Origin: Filimonas zeae
GTDB taxonomy: Bacteria > Bacteroidota > Bacteroidia > Chitinophagales > Chitinophagaceae
Reading direction: 5' to 3'
Length of the DNA: 64,000 bases
NCBI RefSeq assembly: GCF_014641615.1
Contig: NZ_BMIB01000005.1
Location: 76,150-140,149, forward strand
Shown here: positions 60,618 to 64,000 of the stretch, piece after piece
Layout: every line of letters starts with the position of its first letter
Position numbering within the stretch: the first letter of the stretch is position 1
The notes under the pieces: model-generated
Seen by the model: only the letters and a program-made list of their open reading frames with translations
Told to the model about the DNA's origin: nothing
The model's database searches: none
Position numbers and translations under genes: made by a program

Positions 60618-63185
60618 ATGAGGACATTCATAGAAGATGAAGTTATTAACTCATTAGTAAATAAGGTTTTAGCACGGTTTGGCAAGAAGAGCATCAGCCC
60701 TGCTGAATGCAAAACACTTTCTAACGATATTCTTGCTCAAACTGGCAAAACAGTTAGTGAAACCACCCTGAAGCGCCTTCTGGGCTTTGCCAGAAGAAGC
60801 TTTGACTTTTCTATCTATACTCTCGACACCCTCGCGGAGTACCTTGGTTTCCCTAACTGGGAAGTTTTTTACAAAACCAATATTCCTTCAGTGGCCGCTG
60901 TGGCACCGGAAGACGACTCCAATCGCTGGGAGCATCTGAAGAATACCAGTTCCAAGTACTCGAAGTACACGCTTCAGGCTATTAAAAATGCTTCAGGCAT
61001 TCCGTTTGCAGAAACGCTCCCCCGCGAGGAACTGACTTCCTTTATTAAAAAGTTTCTGCTTACCAGCCAGTCTATCGCCCCTATAGTAGCGCCCGCCGGT
61101 TTTGGTAAATCTATTGGTCTTGCCCAAACTGCCTTAAAGCTATGGTTAGGCAATAACCCTGCGTTTCCCAACGACATATGCTGTTTTATTAATATACAGC
61201 AGGCGCAGACAGTTGCTTTGCAAAAACATCCCATTTCTGAATGGTTCAGTAAAGATCTTAATCTGCTGCATGAAGAAATATCAGCACTGGAAGAGATAAA
61301 AAGGAAAGAAGATAAGCTTATTATTATTATAGAAGGCTTTGATGAGCGTACTTTTTCTGCCGATAAGCTGAAATCTATCTATGCCAATATCATCGAATTC
61401 ATTAATTATAACAGCGCCAGCAGCTGGATTAAGGTTATCCTGGCCATGCGTCCCTCCACCTGGAGTAAACTGGTTCATGCTTATTTCAGCCCCAGCTTTT
61501 TCCATTCGCGCGTTTTTATAGATAATTCCTATCCGTACGAGAATGTAATACACCATACCCTTCCGCTTTCACCGGGCGAAATCCGGAAAATATTGGAATC
61601 GCATCAGGCGGCCCGGCAAGTAACGGACAGTTTTTCCGGCAATCTGCTGGAGTTGCTCTCCTACCCCCGGTATCTGGATATCATGTTAACCATGATGCCC
61701 GATAAATCTATGCGTCCCAAAACAGAGGAAGCACTCATTTACAGAATTATAGATACCAATACCCGTCATAATTTCCAGTTTGATTCTCATGCCGCCGTTA
61801 AGTCTAAAATCATTGATAAGATAGTATCCGCTACTGTGGATGGCAATAAGGAACAGACTGCAAACGACTGGATGCTGATTAAAGACGCACTTTCTTCCTC
61901 CGCTTACAGCCAACTGATAGACGATTTTTTTATAGCCGAAGAAAGTCAATACTCAAACGCATTGCCCCAGCCGCGTAACATCAGCTTCCACAATAAATAC
62001 GTTGAACACTATTTTATCAGCTGGAGCCTGATGAAAAAAAACAACCTCACCATTAGCACAGAGCTTATTGATAAAGTTTACACAAACCCACACCTACAGG
62101 ATATTAAACAAAGTATCATTAAATGGTACCTGCTCCATGGCTTTTTTATGAATAACATACAGGCATTGGAAGATATCTTTAAATCCAAACACATCAACGA
62201 TAAAGATCGCCTTCAGTTTTTCGAGTTTCTGGTAGAGTTGTCTGATGGTACACACGATCAGAATAAACTTATTGAAACACTGCTCATTAACAATGATTTT
62301 GTAGATACCTTCTTTAAAAAAGGACTGTTATACGAGCACATAGGCTCGCCCAATACCAAACTGTTGCTGGTGTTATTCAACATGTCTAAACAAATTACCT
62401 GGAAGCACTGTGCTCTTACACAACTGTTCCTCAACTCCATACTGCATCTGAAGGCTTACCGTGCAGAAGCCTACCTGCGCGAATACCGGCAAATTTCACG
62501 TAAGCTGGATTCGCCACAGGTAAAGTTTTCGCAACAGATGATGGAGATTATGCTCGACTATGCACGCTATGAAATTAAAAATGATCAGTTGCCCGGTGTA
62601 TTAAACGCGCTGGCAGAAAGTGCGGGAGAGCAACTGGAAGAAAACAGCTGCCATACCTATCTGAATATGATACTGGCTATATATAGTATGCTGTATATGG
62701 ATGCTTATAAAGAACTCTATCATTTCACTTTACAGGTACAGGCGAAGCTATCGCACGATGATGAAAATACCAGCTACCTGCGCAATCTGCTGCAATGCGC
62801 ACATACCTATGCAGCAGTAATGTACAAGCCTGAAATGGAAGTACCCAATAAGCAGATAGAATACATGATATTCAACGCTGCCGACCTGCCGGAGTCTGAA
62901 ATACTGAACAAAATACTAATGTATCTGGTAGGCGCGCGCTACTACGAAACCAAAAAGGAAATGAATGCCTGCGTATCTTACGCGTCCAAAGCGTCCGGCA
63001 TGGCAACAGACCATCAGTTGCAGCTGTTCAGTCTGCTTTCTTATAAAATATTAAAGCATGCCTATATACTATCTAACCAGAAAGAACGTGCCGAAGTAGC
63101 AGAGGTAAATATGCAACGGCTGCTGGTTACTGAAGTACAGGAGCAGTTCTTCAGTAATGAGTCGGTAGGCAACTTCAGGTTATAA
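60618..63185 (+). CDS. STAND-like P-loop NTPase with N-terminal HTH-like domain
   Basis: 855 residues, no signal peptide. Residues 1-90 form a small helical domain (SPAECKTLSNDILAQTG, SETTLKRLLGFA, IYTLDTLAEYLGF) that recurs at the start of several Bacteroidetes proteins and looks like a helix-turn-helix. The NTPase has Walker A APAGFGKS (158-165; the first Gly of the usual motif is Ala) and Walker B LIIIIEGFDE (234-243). A sensor-like VILAMRPSTW follows. From about 430 to the end it is helical, possibly TPR/HEAT-like repeats. Known relatives are STAND signalling ATPases; function is unknown. It is divergent from the giant adhesin and has its own terminator. Confidence 0.7.
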   Translation: MRTFIEDEVINSLVNKVLARFGKKSISPAECKTLSNDILAQTGKTVSETTLKRLLGFARRSFDFSIYTLDTLAEYLGFPNWEVFYKTNIPSVAAVAPEDDSNRWEHLKNTSSKYSKYTLQAIKNASGIPFAETLPREELTSFIKKFLLTSQSIAPIVAPAGFGKSIGLAQTALKLWLGNNPAFPNDICCFINIQQAQTVALQKHPISEWFSKDLNLLHEEISALEEIKRKEDKLIIIIEGFDERTFSADKLKSIYANIIEFINYNSASSWIKVILAMRPSTWSKLVHAYFSPSFFHSRVFIDNSYPYENVIHHTLPLSPGEIRKILESHQAARQVTDSFSGNLLELLSYPRYLDIMLTMMPDKSMRPKTEEALIYRIIDTNTRHNFQFDSHAAVKSKIIDKIVSATVDGNKEQTANDWMLIKDALSSSAYSQLIDDFFIAEESQYSNALPQPRNISFHNKYVEHYFISWSLMKKNNLTISTELIDKVYTNPHLQDIKQSIIKWYLLHGFFMNNIQALEDIFKSKHINDKDRLQFFEFLVELSDGTHDQNKLIETLLINNDFVDTFFKKGLLYEHIGSPNTKLLLVLFNMSKQITWKHCALTQLFLNSILHLKAYRAEAYLREYRQISRKLDSPQVKFSQQMMEIMLDYARYEIKNDQLPGVLNALAESAGEQLEENSCHTYLNMILAIYSMLYMDAYKELYHFTLQVQAKLSHDDENTSYLRNLLQCAHTYAAVMYKPEMEVPNKQIEYMIFNAADLPESEILNKILMYLVGARYYETKKEMNACVSYASKASGMATDHQLQLFSLLSYKILKHAYILSNQKERAEVAEVNMQRLLVTEVQEQFFSNESVGNFRL

Positions 63186-63192
63186 TGCCATA

Positions 63193-63225
63193 AAACCCCG
63201 GTGTGCGGAAAACACACCGGGGTTT
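63193..63225 (+). terminator. Terminator of the NTPase gene
   Basis: 13-bp perfect arms (AAACCCCGGTGTG, 63193-63205, with 63213-63225) around a 7-base loop, with TTT in the descending arm then ATTG. It lies 7 bases past the stop. Confidence 0.85.
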
Positions 63226-63307
63226 ATTGTCCAAAGTTCGTATTGTTACAGGCCTGCTATTTCTTAATAGCAGAAAGCCTGTACAGTTTAGCGCCATGCG
63301 GGGCAAC

Positions 63308-63343
63308 AAAAAAGCCGGATCAAACAGAATGATCCGGCTTTTT
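63308..63343. terminator. Two-way terminator before ilvE
   Basis: 14-bp arms (AAAAAGCCGGATCA and its complement) with A-rich and T-rich ends and a 7-base loop. It ends ilvE on the minus strand and can act as a second stop for the NTPase gene. Confidence 0.85.
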
Positions 63344-63361
63344 CTATATCCTCCACCGCTG

Positions 63362-64000
63362 TTAAATCTTAAACAGCCAGTTGTGTTTGTCTTCCTGTTT
63401 GCCTTCGCGGATAGCAGTTAACGTAGCTTTTACTTCAGGTGCTACTTTCATAGCATCCACGTCAAAGCTCATTACATAGTCTTTGTATTTCAGCTCTCTT
63501 ATAGGGGCAATTACCGCCGCAGTACCGGTACCGAATATTTCAGATACTTTACCTGCTTTGTGTGCCTCAATCAGTTCGTCAATGCTGATTCTTCTTTCTT
63601 CCACTTTGTGGCCGGCTTCTTTCAGCAGGGTTACTACCGTAGCACGGGTAACACCTTCCAGAATAGTGCCTTCTTCCAGTGATGGCGTAACAGCCACACC
63701 GTCAATTACAAAAAACACGTTCATCATACCTACTTCCTGTAACCACTTGTGCTCAAAAGCATCGGTCCACAGCACTTGGTCGTAACCTTGTTTTTTGGCT
63801 TCGGTAGCAGCAATCATACTGCCGCCGTAGTTACCGGCGTTTTTAGAAAAACCTACACCGCCCGGAGCAGCACGGGTAAACTTCTCTTCTACCGCAATCT
63901 TCATAGGCTGCGCGTAGTAAGGACCACCAGGACTTAATATAATAATGAACTTATAGGTTTCTGCAGGTCTTACACCCAGCATAGGGTCCGTAGAAATCAT
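63362..64000 (-). CDS. ilvE: Branched-chain amino acid aminotransferase, 5'-truncated
   Basis: The reading frame is open to the window edge; 212 C-terminal residues are visible, of about 355 in the family. It has GVRPAETYKFIIILSPGGPYY, FSKNAGNYGGSMIAA, the fold-type-IV motif EEGTILEGVTRATVVTLLKEAG and FGTGTAAVIAPI, which bind PLP. The PLP Lys lies outside the window. The enzyme interconverts Val, Leu and Ile with their 2-oxo acids. A two-way terminator follows it. Confidence 0.94.
   Translation of the reverse strand: MISTDPMLGVRPAETYKFIIILSPGGPYYAQPMKIAVEEKFTRAAPGGVGFSKNAGNYGGSMIAATEAKKQGYDQVLWTDAFEHKWLQEVGMMNVFFVIDGVAVTPSLEEGTILEGVTRATVVTLLKEAGHKVEERRISIDELIEAHKAGKVSEIFGTGTAAVIAPIRELKYKDYVMSFDVDAMKVAPEVKATLTAIREGKQEDKHNWLFKI

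Noticed and set aside
60491..60712. 73-codon minus-strand frame in the adhesin/NTPase gap
   Set aside because: It overlaps the NTPase start on the other strand and covers the hexamer cluster; composition looks non-coding.
63203..63421. 72-codon + strand frame after the NTPase
   Set aside because: It spans two strong terminators and the ilvE stop, so it is not a plausible gene.

Overview
The window is a chromosomal piece of a Bacteroidetes bacterium, most likely a member of the Chitinophagaceae. Four kinds of evidence support this: a SprA gliding/type IX secretion protein, PorP/SprF and CHU_C-type C-terminal sorting domains; TAnnTTTG promoter boxes; almost no Shine-Dalgarno sequences; and the futalosine menaquinone route. 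I saw no prophage, insertion sequence, tRNA, rRNA or CRISPR array.

Layout. Bases 1-7400 (+ strand): the end of a DUF4105 (Lnb-like) membrane protein, an alpha/beta hydrolase, a secreted PKD protein with a type IX sorting domain, an SDR oxidoreductase, and a histidine kinase with its receiver-only response regulator. The kinase's membrane part matches the plant ethylene-receptor binding domain residue for residue. Bases 7400-15300 (-): sprA and ruvA. Bases 15400-28000: mostly housekeeping genes. These are fabH, DUF2147, a GNAT, fabD, two tandem PTPS/QueD-family genes with folE, the menaquinone genes mqnB-mqnD, a photolyase, rpsA, a small exported repeat protein, an HI0933-type flavoprotein and map.

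Bases 27800-39700 (-): the S10-spc ribosomal protein cluster, from rpsJ through rplO to secY. It is broken up by several hairpins and has an unusually long structured leader before rplC. The usual infA-rpmJ-rpsM-rpsK-rpsD-rpoA-rplQ end is absent after map. Bases 39850-46800 (-): fusA and rpsG-rpsL, separated by a self-contained four-gene unit (response regulator, sensor kinase, Usp-like protein, bestrophin channel). The rpsL, fusA, rpsJ and rplX transcripts share the same TTACCTTTGC promoter core.

Bases 46980-60113 (-): a surface-adhesin locus. It holds a 3328-residue secreted protein with about 25 Ig-like repeats and a type IX sorting domain, then PorP/SprF, then a PorE-like OmpA protein. 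Divergent from it (60618-63185, +) lies an 855-residue P-loop NTPase with an N-terminal helix-turn-helix-like domain. The 504-base gap between them, plus the signal-peptide codons of the adhesin, carries nine TGTTCA/TGAACA hexamers, which suggests a dedicated regulatory region. This NTPase/hexamer/adhesin arrangement, the ethylene-receptor-like kinase and the four-gene unit are the best candidates for something new. The window ends inside ilvE.
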